A stretch of 64,000 bases of DNA, from assembly GCA_963931925.1 (NCBI GenBank), contig OZ007569.1:62658542-62722541 (forward strand), written 5' to 3'. The translations under genes were made by a program, and so were the position numbers. Below are positions 1 through 11,900 of this stretch, one piece after another; positions within the stretch are counted from its first letter, which is position 1, and the number at the start of each line of letters is the position of its first letter. Under the pieces are notes generated by a model that was not told the DNA's origin, made no database searches, and worked only from the letters and a program-made list of their open reading frames with translations. This DNA is from Onchidella celtica. Lineage: Eukaryota; Mollusca; Gastropoda; Systellommatophora; Onchidiidae.

Positions 1-250
1 ACAGATGCTAAATCCCAACAAAATCTTACAAATTTAGGGTGCACTGTAGAACATTAAAGTGCTCATGCAAATCTCCTGTTTATATTCGGTGAATAAGAGT
101 GATTTGCCTGGCACTTTTGCTTGGGATTTATGTCACTTAAAACTTAAATAGAGCATGGGGGAGGGGTTCAAGTCAGGTCTTCTGATAACTTGTTTAGCAC
201 TTAAAATGAACTTGATAAAAGATTACCCTGTCTTTAAATTTTGTTTTCAG

Positions 251-424
251 GATCCATATTTCAGAATGACAAGAGATGTGGCCCCTCGATTGAATCTATT
301 GAAGCCTGCACTCATACACTCAGTTTTCTTCCCAGCCCTACAAGGAGCATCATCTAAAATGTCAGCCAGTGACCCCAATTCTTCAATCTTTTTAACAGAC
401 ACACCAGCACAGATAAAGAATAAG
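251..424 (+). CDS. WARS1: WARS1 exon with KMSAS loop
   Basis: The acceptor is ttttcag at 244-250 and the donor is AAG|GTATAA. It encodes 58 residues, phase 0 to phase 0, including the catalytic KMSAS loop. The ATG at 155 in the same frame is intronic and is not a start. Confidence 0.94.
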
Positions 425-2084
425 GTATAACACAGCAAGTCTATTGGGCAATCCTTAAACATGACACTTTCACATAAAGGATCAAATCTCTCACACAAGA
501 TAGATCTATTAGAATGTTCATCCTTTTGCGTCTCAGTTTTTGTGTTGTTGTTCTTTTTTTGTTCTTTCTACATGAGATTCTGTGTTCCATTCAAATTTTT
601 GCATGGGACTGTAGCTGCTACTGGATATTTATGTATTTTTGGAAAATTTGTCTGTTCAGTAAAATTGAGAACAAAATTTTAAAACAGATTTACCTATGCC
701 TTTCTTTTGATTCTGACACACAGGATCAAATCTTATTGATCTGATCACAAAATGATGTTTTTTTGCTATTTTTAGAAGGATAAGATTGTTCCTGGAAAAT
801 GTAATTTCTGATTAATTGCTGTGATTAACACCAAACCCAGTCCAAGAACTATAACTATAACACAGTCCTTTTACAAGATGTCTTGTGGTGCCCTGCACAC
901 AGATACTTTATATTATTTTATTATTTTCTTTCCTGCGATCTTACAAACAATGTTATTAGTGGAGTTGTGGTGGAAGGATATAGCAGAAAAAGAGTGCAGA
1001 TCTTACCAGACAACATACATTCACTTCATTAAGGTGCTTTTTCTTGAAATTTTACCTTGCCTTGAGTTTAAAATTTATTTATTTTACGTTTTTGTCTGCA
1101 GATTAACAAGTATGCTTTCTCTGGTGGTCAAGCAACAGTTGAGGAGCATAAAGCCAAGGGTGGTGACTGCAGTGTGGATGTCTCTTATCAGTATCTCAAA
1201 TTTTTCTTGGAAGATGATGAGCGACTTGAACAGATTAGGAAGGTGAGGAAAATTTGAAAGATCATGTGATTATGTGAAACAGAAACATTTGAGATGCAAG
1301 CAGTGGAAGTGTGTTCAATGTCATGTAGTTGTATCACAGAGAGGATAAAAGACAACATGTAGAAGGATTAGTGGAAATATAATTTCATAAAATAAAATAA
1401 TTTCATAAAAATAATTGCAGTCTTATGTATGTTATGATGTGGTACAGATGTAGTTTAGGGCCATTTATGAAAGACAGCAAATAAAATTCATTATTTCCTC
1501 AGTAAATGAAAAGCCACCTGATTTAGGGGTGAAACAGAACCAGGCTGGTGTAGGCATCTGACTGGTGGCTCACCACCCATAAATTTCACTTCACACCGAC
1601 AGTAGGCACTGCCCACACTGTGATCCAGCTGGATGCAGCAGGCAGTGCCTACTGTGCTTGTGTGAAGCAAAATGTATGGGTGGCGAGCCACCAGTCTGGT
1701 GCCTGCACCAGCCTTGGTGTGTTTCACCCCTAACAGAAGACTGTCGACATAATTTAAAATAATCTGACAACATTTTTGTCAGTGTTTTGCATGGCATTCT
1801 GTCATTCTGAGAGACAATGTAGTACTGTCTGCACTGACCTAAGAAAGAAATGAGCCTATTTCACCATTTTTTTCACCACACATATCACGTCAGCTCAGTA
1901 AATGATTTGCATGTCTATTTTACAGGACTACACTAGTGGTGAACTCCTGACTGGCTACTTGAAAAAGGAGCTTATAGGTGTCTTGCAGAAGATGGTGAGC
2001 AGTATACAAGAGAGGCGCAAGAATGTTACAGATGACATCGCTGAAGAATTCATGACTCCACGCAAACTGAAATTTGATTATTAG
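251..2084 (+). CDS. WARS1: Tryptophanyl-tRNA synthetase, cytosolic (C-terminal three coding exons)
   Basis: Cytosolic class I synthetase that charges tRNA-Trp with tryptophan. Only the C-terminal 157 residues lie in the window; the 5' exons are to the left. Coding exons are 251-424, 1102-1242 and 1926-2084, each opening after a CAG acceptor; the first two close on GT donors, the last at a stop, and all join in phase 0. The first exon opens with [15 protein letters not shown] and carries [15 protein letters not shown], whose KMSAS is the class I KMSKS signature loop in the form used by eukaryotic TrpRS. The second exon has KYAFSGGQ and [14 protein letters not shown], and the last ends [13 protein letters not shown] before TAG. 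From memory this matches human WARS1 along its whole length without gaps, so the gene looks intact. Intron 2 carries a hairpin element at 1525-1731. The identification is secure. Confidence 0.96.
1102..1242 (+). CDS. WARS1: WARS1 penultimate exon
   Basis: It follows tctgcag and ends AGGAAG|GTGAGG. It gives 47 residues in phase 0, including [10 protein letters not shown] and [12 protein letters not shown], part of the C-terminal anticodon-binding helical domain. Confidence 0.94.
1525..1731. mobile_element. Foldback/MITE-like hairpin in WARS1 intron
   Basis: The two ends are long imperfect inverted repeats of about 90 bp (1525-1613 against 1641-1731) around a spacer of about 27 bp. Both ends begin AGGGGTGAAAC when read inward, and GACTGGTGGCTC and CAGTAGGCACTGCC recur in each arm. 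No coding potential is seen. It is probably a non-autonomous DNA transposon; no target-site duplication is obvious. Confidence 0.7.
1926..2084 (+). CDS. WARS1: WARS1 terminal exon
   Basis: The acceptor is ttttacag. It encodes 52 residues from [10 protein letters not shown] to KLKFDY, then TAG at 2082-2084. AATAAA hexamers near 2834 and 3379 are candidate poly(A) signals; I cannot tell which is used. Confidence 0.94.
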   Translation, partial: DYTSGELLTGYLKKELIGVLQKMVSSIQERRKNVTDDIAEEFMTPRKLKFDY

Positions 2085-5000
2085 GATGAAATAGTACATC
2101 TAGAAATTACTTCAGTGTCACTGAAACTCACAGTGTTTGGGTTAAATGCAATTAATCATTCTGGTGATGGGAAAGTACAAGATCAGGAAAGAATGAATGC
2201 AAAGTACTCTGAAATTCTGTTTTTATAAATGTATCAGTGAACTTTCTGCAGTTTTCATAATTATGAAGGAGGTTATTTAACTCTTATCAACAAAATTACA
2301 CCGTTGACCACTTCTTTTAAGCTGTTAAAGCAATAGTATAGTGTTGTGGAGTATAAGGCAGATATCAAATGCACCAGTGTGTCAAACAAAGCTTTTGCTG
2401 TCATGTAAAGTCTTGAGGACAAACAAGATGAGTGTGAACTTTTCAAAATTAAATGTCAAGCATTGTGAGGGGTGGAATATTTAAATGGTTGGAGGCTGAA
2501 GAATGTTATGTCAGTCAATCACGTTGACTAGAAGCTTTGTGTGACTGCAGTTACAAGCATTATGAAGATTAATTGATGTAAAGGATGAAACTCTAGGGAC
2601 ATGTTCCGTGCCATGTGTATAAATGTGCAGTGAAGTCCCATCAACCTTGAGGAAGTTTTACAGGTTGAAGAGAAACAAAGTGAGCTTTGAGGGTACTGAA
2701 TATAGTACTAATTTTATACTTTTCTTGTTTTACTTCATCTTTTTTAAATTTATGCTTCCAGAATATTTAGAGATTAGATTTGATTTGGATTATGTTAGTC
2801 AAGGTAAAAATTTTCAGCAAAAAAAAAAATAATAATAAAATAAAATAAAATCATTTGATGGGATGGAAAATGACTAGACTAGTATCCTTGACTTTTGGAA
2901 GGGAACATAAAATTTATAGCACGCTCAGTAGTATGAAAAATGTATCTCAAATTAGTCTTGTTGTTTCCAAATAATTTTCTGAAATACAAATATGAAACTG
3001 CATTTTTTTTTTTTTTTTTTCAAGACATAAGTTTGATAGTGTGAAACCAATAGACCACCAGTTTTTTACTTGCAGATTTATGTCGTGCCTTTACTTCTCT
3101 GTGAATGGCCATTCTGATATTGTCACAATTTTGAAAAGAAACCTTGATTTTTCAGTGATAACTATGAAATCAGGTGAAAGCTGCATCTTCTGTGTTTAAC
3201 TGGTGAATGGTGCTCAAGTTGATCACTAATGCTTGATGGTATTTAATTATCATTACTTAAAAGTTTTGATGTCTCTAATCTGACCAGGTCATTAAGAATG
3301 CAATCTTCATTGTGATTTTAACATTGCCTTTGATTTTGATGTTAATTGCATTGATTGTGTCAATGCTAGTCCTCATAATAAACAAATAAGTATCATATTG
3401 AGAGTGTTTGTGTGAATGATAGAATGACTGTCAACTTCAGTGCTAGTTGAGTATCTCATCTGAATGGAATGGCTGTCACTGTGTCAGTTTCTTTTTTTTA
3501 GAAATGAAAGACAGAGGAATTAAGATATTTTAAATGTATGGTTTATAGTCAGTAAGTAATAGGCTTGAGTAAAGTACTGTGACAAAGCAAACATTTCAGC
3601 GTGATACACAGAACTGAAAGGTCTCATGGTAGCCATTGAGAGTTTAGATTTCTTTCCACTAAAAGACAATGTAAACCACTGGATATTTCAATCCTGAAGT
3701 CAGAAACATCATAAGTTGATATGCTCATACATGAAACTCACAGGAAATGACGTATTGTGGGCAATGTGGTAAACTATTGAACTCAGTTTTTACAAATGTT
3801 TCGTGAGAAGCTTAGAAACCAAATAACATTCTTAATCAGATTTAATAGTTACGATATTTTCAAAAACATTATTTAATCCTTTTCAGAATTTAATCACCCA
3901 TTTATAATACAATATGGAGGCCGTCAGTGTTAAGGGCTATAAGCATGCCAAATATCTCAAGTTTCGTTTACCATATGGCCCTCATCATGAAGGAACTAAA
4001 TGTCTATTTTATGACATTTCTGTCGTCTTGTCTAAATAATACCCAAGAAAAAAAAAGGCACTTGTAGACAAGATAGAAAAAAAAATGGATGAAATACATT
4101 AAACATTTTAACATTACTATGGAAATTTAACATGGTTAAACTGTCAAATCATATGGTTCTTTCTGTTCTTCTTTTCCATTTAATCAAATTAATTCTAAAA
4201 AAGGACAACAACAATGAATAAACACAATTTTGAGTAATTTTTCTTTTGGCTTTTAATACAAATACATGTATAACCATAAGCCCTATGAAGTTCACCAATA
4301 GATATTGAAAATAAAACAAAATTAAATAGTGAGAAGCAACCACCATTCCCTACAACTGTAGTAATTGGTTTTGACTACTTTTCAGGAGAAGCAACAAACT
4401 CTTATTTTAGTACATCTGGTCTAGTGATGATGCATTTTTGAAAGTTTGCTATTTGATTATTTTTTAGCTTAGGAGTCCAGAACTATGATCATTTGATGCG
4501 GTTTTGAATGTAGTTGAAGATAATAAAATCGATTTTTCAAAATTTTGAGTTACTACAGTTTTAGAGATCGGTGATGATATATTAATGGACACTTTTAGAT
4601 ATCATGTACTCAAACTGCTTTGCAAACAGGCAGCTAAAAAAATATGCATCTCAGGTTTGAAGTGATGGAGCAAATTTGAGATAAAAATTTAACATTGTTA
4701 GAGTTAACATGTTGATATTGAAATCAGGATAATTTTTCTATATAAGATAAGTTTAAATATCACCTAAACATACAGACATTCATATCACAGGCAGTAGTAA
4801 TAAAATTTTGCTAATAAACATACCAGTAAATATTTTACGTTGTAAAATTTGCCTAAAACAGTAATAAATATGTGTACATGTGTAAATATACATGTATATA
4901 TATATATTCACAAATATTCACAGGACATGAAACATAAAATACACATAGAAAAATATTCCCATTCTTCATATGAATCTAATCTGCCCTGAAACTGTAAAAA

Positions 5001-7273
5001 TTGTTCTTTTGAAACAGAAAATATTTGTCGTACCAAAGTATGGGTATCGCCTATGGCACCAGTAAAGCATTGTTTTGATCTTTGGTTCACGATGGGATCC
5101 AAATTTAAGTATCGTAACCTACCATGTCTAGTTATCAAAGTTTGAAATCCCTTATCAGTGTTTTCTGGGGGAAATCATGTATGGCCTGCCATTTACTGTT
5201 TCAATATTTTCTAACATAAAATGTGACATGCATTTCATCGCTGCATGTGCTCAACTTTGTAATACCCAAAAGTTGTGTGGGAAAGGGGTTGAGCCTGCCT
5301 TTATATAAGTTATGACTCGCGGACATTATCAATGTAAATAAAAATTACTAGCTATCAATGCAAATAAATATTTCGAAATCTGCAAGAGGTTTTACAAAGG
5401 CATGGTGATTCTTGACCTTACTGTAGTGGTTCCATGAATAATTACGATATGCCACAGTATATTTTGTCCGTATATTGTGGCCAACCCACATCCACAGAAA
5501 CAAAGCAATAACAATAAAAAACATGCAACTGTGTTATGAATCAACAGGCTTAATGAATTTATAAAGCAAATTTTAGTAGTCACAGACAACAAAGGAAGAA
5601 TGTAGATTGGCTTCTTGCGAAGTTATCCAACATAAGGCTCATTCTCCAGGAACAGGCTGTTATTTCAACTACCGTTCAAATTTTTTATTGATAAACCACA
5701 GAAACACAGCTCCATCAATGCACATTTCATATGGAGGTCTTGAATTTCTGGAAAGGCTGTGTCTTTCAGAGATGATGTATTTTTAGAGCAACTGACCTTG
5801 CTAAAGCCTAAAGGGCAAAAAAATAGGCTGCAACACAATTATTCTTATGTGAGGTAAAGTACACGTATATCTATGAGTATGAGACAAAACATAATCTGGC
5901 ATACCAGAGAAAAATGTTACTTGCAAACTACTATATATAACAAAAAATAAATGTTGTGATATGTTGAAGACATGGCGAAACTTTTAAACATAATGTAACA
6001 GCCTTATCTGTTAACCTGGATGTTTAGCAAAAAATGACAAATATTTAATCTTAAATAAAAAAAAATTCATATTTACATTTTGAGACTCAGGGAGGACAAG
6101 AAAGTCTTCGAGATCAACAACTTTTGGATGTTGCAATTATCAAATACTTGGAGATCACAAAGCAGCCTGCATTGTAAAGCTTGACAGATATATTGATTAT
6201 GGTAAAAAATGTTTAAACCTTGACATTTATGTTGTGCATATCAATGTCAAATTTCATTTTAAAAAGATTACACAAGATATTGAAGTTCCTTGTACTGATA
6301 CAGATAATATTGCAGTGTGTTTTGAAGGCACTTGTAATAACTATAAGATATATTACATTCATGGCTATGAAATACATAATTTACTTTTAAATGGTTGGAA
6401 TATTCCAGATATTCGAATGTCTACTGCAGCATACAAAAACAAATTCAAATGTTCAAACAAACATCACTAATACTAATAGGTCTACTACAAAAACAGTGAT
6501 GGTACTGTTTATGATATAAATAGTGTCAACATATTCCACTAATAACCTGAATGAATGGTCTGGTTCAATATCCTATTCCTTCTGCTTCCAGAAACTACAG
6601 CAATGCATGTTTGTTTAAAAAACTTTCAGTCTTCAAATTCAAAGGCATCTGTTTAAGTCCACAAAAATCAATTACATGTCTTTCCTCACTGCAGGCAGTA
6701 AATGACACTCAAACCAACTATTGCTGCAGTTTGTAACATCAAGTCTTGTTTCCTGCTTTGTGTCCAGTATACATTGACATGGCCAAGAAGAAAACACTGC
6801 CTGTGTTTCCTTTTACATCCAAAACCCCTTTTGAAGAATTTCAGTGATTGCATGCTTCAATAAAAGTATGTGTTTAAATGTCATCATAATTTTTCAGATA
6901 CTGAAATGGGAAAAATTAACATCTGACAACAATTATGTAGACATTTAAAATTTTACCATGTAATCATGTCCATACATTGAAAGTCATGTACTAAAATGTG
7001 CTGTAATTGACCTGCAAACATATTTTTACTGATAAATGTCAATATTTCTTAGGTACAAACTAAAGGCAACAGTAATAAAATCTGATCTCAACTTTTATAT
7101 TTTCACAACTTGGATTTACTAACATTATACATGTAGTCCTACAAATTTGGTATTACATTCTTATATACCAAGGAAGAGACAATCTATTCTTGCATACCGC
7201 CAATGTCAACTTTCAAAAAACAGCGTGCCGTAAATTCCTAATAAGTATGAGCTGTGATCTCAAAATGACCATA
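2085..7273. other. WARS1 3' UTR and intergenic DNA, no gene recognised
   Basis: This is AT-rich sequence with short homopolymers (A-run near 2820, T-run near 3003) and a TA run near 4893. No ORF in it has recognisable protein character. One dispersed repeat copy lies at 4385-4572. The first part must contain the WARS1 3' UTR. Confidence 0.6.
4385..4572. repeat. Dispersed repeat family A, copy 1
   Basis: It is homologous in the same orientation to 22841-23041. Shared blocks in order are GGAGAAGCAA, TTTTTGAAAGTTTGCT, TAGGAGT, GATCATT, TTTGAATG, TCGATTTTTC and CTACAGT. It is about 190 bp, non-coding, and of unknown class. Confidence 0.65.
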
Positions 7274-8041
7274 CAGTAGTCTCCGCCTAAGAACTCGCTG
7301 CCTTAGAACCCGATCCGCCTTAGAACTTGCTGTTGCTGTGAAACCGAATTTTTTCACTGTAATTTACATGCGTAAGAACCCGCTCTGGAACTAAAAATCC
7401 ACCTAAGAACCCCATATTTGACCGAGAGATGAGCACACTTTTACGTAAAATATCAATACATGTATATTAAACGCAAAATTCTCTTTCAAGTAGATGGGAT
7501 AGAACAGTTATGGAGCCCAGTTACGTCTTTTGTGTGCAAGCAGGCCACTCCTAGACTAAATTAGCATAGTCATTACCTAACATCTATTGTTGTCTGACTC
7601 GAGGGGCAGAATTTTATACATAATTGACCATGCGCTTGGTTTGCATGGCACATGTACTTAGGGCTGATTGTGGTTATTACACAGGATATCACTGGGCCTC
7701 GTGTTGTCTAAAATCAGCATCTAATCTGTGATTCTCAACTTGATTGTTCAGTCTGAATCATTCCATTCGTTACACATCACTGTAAGAAAAGAGCATTCTG
7801 CTAGCCATAAGTCGTAACTCTGACCATTCGCAAAAAAGAAAAAAAAAATCAAAGAAAAAAATCTCCAATGCATAATTTTCATTATGAGGTCACGACCCAG
7901 GTCCGAGCAATCAAGGGGGATAAAGTCATGGACACGAGTGGTCGTGGGTGGCATCCTTTGGCATCTGCCTAAGTGCCCGGTCCGCCTAAGAATCCGCTTT
8001 TTCTATCTCCTGTTGACCGGGTTCTTAGACGGAGGCTACTG
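7274..8041. mobile_element. Pogo-like (Tc1/mariner superfamily) non-autonomous transposon
   Basis: The left end CAGTAGTCTCCGCCTAAG is mirrored at the right end by the reverse complement with one or two changes (GGAGGCTACTG at 8031-8041). Both ends are flanked by TA (7272-7273 and 8042-8043), the target duplicated by Tc1/mariner and pogo elements. The motif CCTAAGAACCCG and variants recurs several times inside each terminus, a subterminal pattern known from Tigger/pogo families. There is no transposase ORF; the 768-bp interior is non-coding. Confidence 0.75.
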
Positions 8042-8049
8042 TATTAGAA

Positions 8050-8055
8050 TTTATT
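8050..8055 (-). promoter_or_regulatory. Poly(A) signal of the LRRC73-type gene
   Basis: AATAAA on the - strand, 86 bp past the stop codon at 8141-8143 and just outside the pogo-like element. It is the nearest canonical hexamer, so the 3' UTR is probably about 100 nt. Confidence 0.5.
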
Positions 8056-8140
8056 TCAGGACGATAATGCAAAATATATGAGTATGCTCACAACACAATT
8101 TGACAGTTCAGCTATAAATATATCTTAATTTAACTTGACT

Positions 8141-8959
8141 TCACCTGTAATATACTGGAACCTCATCAAGTTCTTCACCAAGACTCTCATTATCATCAGC
8201 ATCATTTCCTTCCTCCTCGTCATCATCTTTTTCTTTCTTCTTCTTTTTGTCTCTCTTCTTATCTTTGCCTTCTTTATCTTTTTCCTTGTCCTTATCCTTG
8301 TCTTTCTTCTTCTTCTTTTTCTCTTTCTTATCCTCTTTCTCGTTCTCTCCATCCTGTTTGCTTCCTTTTTTATCTTTCTTTTCTTTCTTATCTTTATCCT
8401 TCTTATCCTTTTTCTTTTCATGGTCATCTTCCTTATCCTCTTTGCCTTCTTTCTTATCTTTGTCCTTTTTCTTGGATTTCTCATCGTCCTTCCCCTCTCT
8501 GTCCTTGTCTTTCTTCCTCTTGTCCTTCTTTCCATCTTTGTCTTTTTTATCTTTCTTCCCATCTTTGTCTTTATCTTTTTTATCCTTTTTCTTGTCCTTC
8601 TTGTCTTTCTCATCATCTTTGTCCTCCTTATCCTTCTTGTCCGTCTTGCTCTTTTTCTTCTTCTTTTTTCCTTCCTCATCTGATCCTTCTGCTTTGTCTT
8701 TCTTCTTTTTCTCCTTCTTTTTCTTGTCATCGCCAGAACTCTTTTTGCTGCTGTCGCTGCTGCTACTGCTGCTGCTGCTACTGCTGCTGCTACTGCTACT
8801 ACTACTGCTAGATGATGAAGAAGATGATGAAGAAGATGATGAGGATGAAGACGATGAAGACGAAGACGAGGAGGACGATGAAGAGGATGACGATGAAGAG
8901 GGTGACGATGAAGCAGATGAAGGCCGTCGTTTCTTAGACCGCTTCAAGGATCTTGAAAG
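8141..8959 (-). CDS. LRRC73: LRRC73-type gene, terminal low-complexity exon
   Basis: The acceptor ttcaacag at about 8960-8967 joins in phase 0. The exon starts LSRSLKRSKKRRPSSAS, with basic nuclear-localisation-like KRSKKRR, runs through about 48 Ser, then some 190 residues dominated by Lys, Asp and Glu in KKDK and KDKD units, and closes with acidic DDDEEEGNDADDNESLGEELDEVPVYYR in pieces around 8141-8240. The composition makes the + strand almost pure pyrimidine from 8160 to 8740. It is predicted to be disordered. Confidence 0.85.
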   Translation of the reverse strand, partial: LSRSLKRSKKRRPSSASSSPSSSSSSSSSSSSSSSSSSSSSSSSSSSSSSSSSSSSSSSSSSSSSSSSDSSKKSSGDDKKKKEKKKKDKAEGSDEEGKKKKKKSKTDKKDKEDKDDEKDKKDKKKDKKDKDKDGKKDKKDKDGKKDKRKKDKDREGKDDEKSKKKDKDKKEGKEDKEDDHEKKKDKKDKDKKEKKDKKGSKQDGENEKEDKKEKKKKKKDKDKDKEKDKEGKDKKRDKKKKKEKDDDEEEGNDADDNESLGEELDEVPVYYR

Positions 8960-11900
8960 CTGTTGAACAGAGAAAAAGAATAAAACATGTAAATAAATGT
9001 ATTACCTGCACTGAATTTTCATTTAATCATTTGAAAATAGTTATTCCTAACCTGGCTTCTTCACTTTCATTAAAATTTTGTGCCACTTTATGTAATACAG
9101 AAACTATGGCTAGTGATTTGATATCACCCTCCTCCATTCTGGTGCTGCCAGAGCTATCAAAATTGCTGGATTTTTTCAAAAAAACTGTGAAATCTCTGAT
9201 TGAAACTTATACACATGAGAAATACTAGCTTAATTTATGACAGCATTTTACATGCTCACACCTAGACACAATTCTGGAAGATGGAAATCCCCTAGAAAGA
9301 GCTTTCAGAAAGGTAAAAATTTCATAAGAGGATTGTAAGTAAATACTGAAAGAATGAAAAGGTTTGTACAGAAAAAGTAGCAAAACAGACTGGTATCTCA
9401 TAAAGCATATGTGACTGTATAAAAAATTTTGATTTTGCTGCATTTTCCACAACACACCTTTACAAAATATTACAAAAACCACAGAAAATCTGTGGGGTCA
9501 CAGGAAACCTTGAAGAAAAGTCAGATATGGCAAAAAGAAAAAGTTGTATGTAGCAAATCCTCACATAAGAAATAATACAAAAGTGATACAATAAAACACA
9601 GAGGAAAAGGTCTCTAGAAGAGAAAAGTAGATCTGTAAAAGTTCCTTTCTTGTCATCACTTTTATCAATAGAACACGACAAAACTCACTACCCAACAAAC
9701 ACCATTCAGAGTCAGCACAGATATATTTCATTACCCTGGAAGCATTGAGAGAGAACAGGTCATCCACAGTCAGAGTTGAATCACTGGCTGCATCATCAAA
9801 TTGGTTCTCAGTTATATGTTTTTTTATGGCCTCTACAGTAGATTTGCGTATTCTGTTGTTGCTGAGCTTGACACGTGTCAGACTTCCAAGGTGGTTCTGA
9901 ACCAGGTGAAGTATTGCCTGCAAGTTGATCAAACTACATGTATATGAATTAATATAATATACAGTTTACCAATGAAAAAAGACTTAAGGTTGATATTGCT
10001 CAAAAAGTACCTCTTCGCTCTAAACAAATTATAGAATGAGTGAACCCTCTTACTGCCACAGGGACAATATATCAGCCCATCATATGTTGTGGAAGACTGT
10101 CAATATATCGGCCGTACTGTTTCAGTTTCATACTAAAACTGCCACGAGGCTAATATATCGGATGACATTGTTCTGGCATGTTTTACTTTCCTAGTTTTAT
10201 ACTGCTTTCTGCTGTCTTTCTACCCGATAATCCATTATTCTGATAGTCTAAAGGAAAGGAGGGCGTTTAGGCTTAGCAGCAAAAGGGTAAAAAAATAGCT
10301 ACTTCACACAAGAACAACACATTCATCTTCCACTGGCAGAATCCAGTATTCATAACCATCAGTGAATATTATTGCATTGATATAAATCTGATTAAGTTGG
10401 AAAAAAAGATATTAATCAAACTCCAGACACATATTTCCTTTCTTAGCAGAGAAAAATAAGCATTACTGTCTGTTTATAGAACCCCACCTGTCCAGTATGC
10501 TCTGTCAGGCCACAACCTTCCATGTCCAGGACCTCAACAGACTGACTGGCTGATATACCGACTAGTATACAACTGGCACCATAGTCCCCTAGAGGATTGT
10601 AGTCCAGGAAGAGCCAGCGAAGTGAATTACAGTTTGCCAAACACATCCCGAACTGGGCCCATCCTAAGGCACTGATACGTGGATTATCACTCAGTGTTAG
10701 CTCAGTAAGGCCTGAAATTTAAAAAGAAATGTAAATAACAACAATAAAAAATAAACTACTGTGTCATGTGCATTACCAAAGGGGGAAGAAAGACATGATT
10801 CAAAGTGACTCATCCCCTTCTCCCTTCATAATACTGCTAATATTTTTAAACTGCTGAATTGTAAAATTGCTCTTGTAAAATTGCGTTTCAACTCTCTAGC
10901 TTTTCTGCATGAGACACTGCATCTGAAAACATGTTAAAAATATACAATACTGCATAATTCAGAATACTTAGGTAAGAGAACTTGAAGCAAGAACTAAGAA
11001 GCAGGTGAAAAGTATAAGATTTTTTCCAGAATATGCCCAGCTGTGAACAAACCACTAAACAACATACATGTCAAACTATCTAGACATACTTTGGTCTCAC
11101 ACCTCTTTTTAAAACTCATTTGTCATTCATATTTCCCTGAAAGTAAAAAAAAAAACGCTCAACAAGGGAAATACATGTAATAATGATTTTGAAATCTAAG
11201 TGCTTTATCTCCTTCAATGCTATGATTTACAAGTTAGTCGTCTTTCTTATGGGTTGTTGAGTGTTGTTTATTGTAGCTTCAGTATAAATTTGTTTTATTT
11301 TCAAATTTAAATTCTTTTTCCATCTTTCAATAAACTGTCTACATACCCATCTCTAGATAACCTGTTTTTAGCTATGCCAAGCTCATCAGGTTGTTCTTAC
11401 AAAATCCCCTTATCTCTTACGCTGGTAACACCCCCCGAACTCAAAATTCCTATACCTTCAAAATCACTGTCATGATCCAATCAGCATGCAGAGGCTTCTG
11501 ATAACTTCAAACACCTATATTTTATATCACCTTCATGAAAAAAAGAAGAAAATCTGTTGATACTATAGGAAATTAACTCATGTTAATGGACCTTCGCCCA
11601 TTCAACCCCGAATTTTTTCCTGCCATTAGACGCATTTTCCCAAATCACCACACACAAAAATGGGTCATGTCTGAAACTTGTTAATAACTTTGTTACTTGT
11701 CAGCCAAATTGGAAAAGATCTGTGTAAAGTTTTTTTGAGGAAATTAAATGATAATGTTGCACTGACACTACGCGTATCCGAGCCAGCATCCCTAAATCAA
11801 TCCGATGTTTCTGTAGGGTTGGTAGGATTACTGTAGGGGTGGGCTCCCTACGTCAAACCAATGTCAGTGCAATATCATAAGCAGCGGATCTACATAGGAA

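Noticed and set aside
8125..8730. Arg/Lys-rich - strand open frame in another phase
   Set aside because: It is an out-of-frame reading of the same low-complexity exon.
8135..8966. Long + strand open frames of Phe/Leu/Ser composition
   Set aside because: They are the antisense shadow of the Lys/Asp-rich and poly-Ser LRRC73 exon; no splice or start logic supports them.
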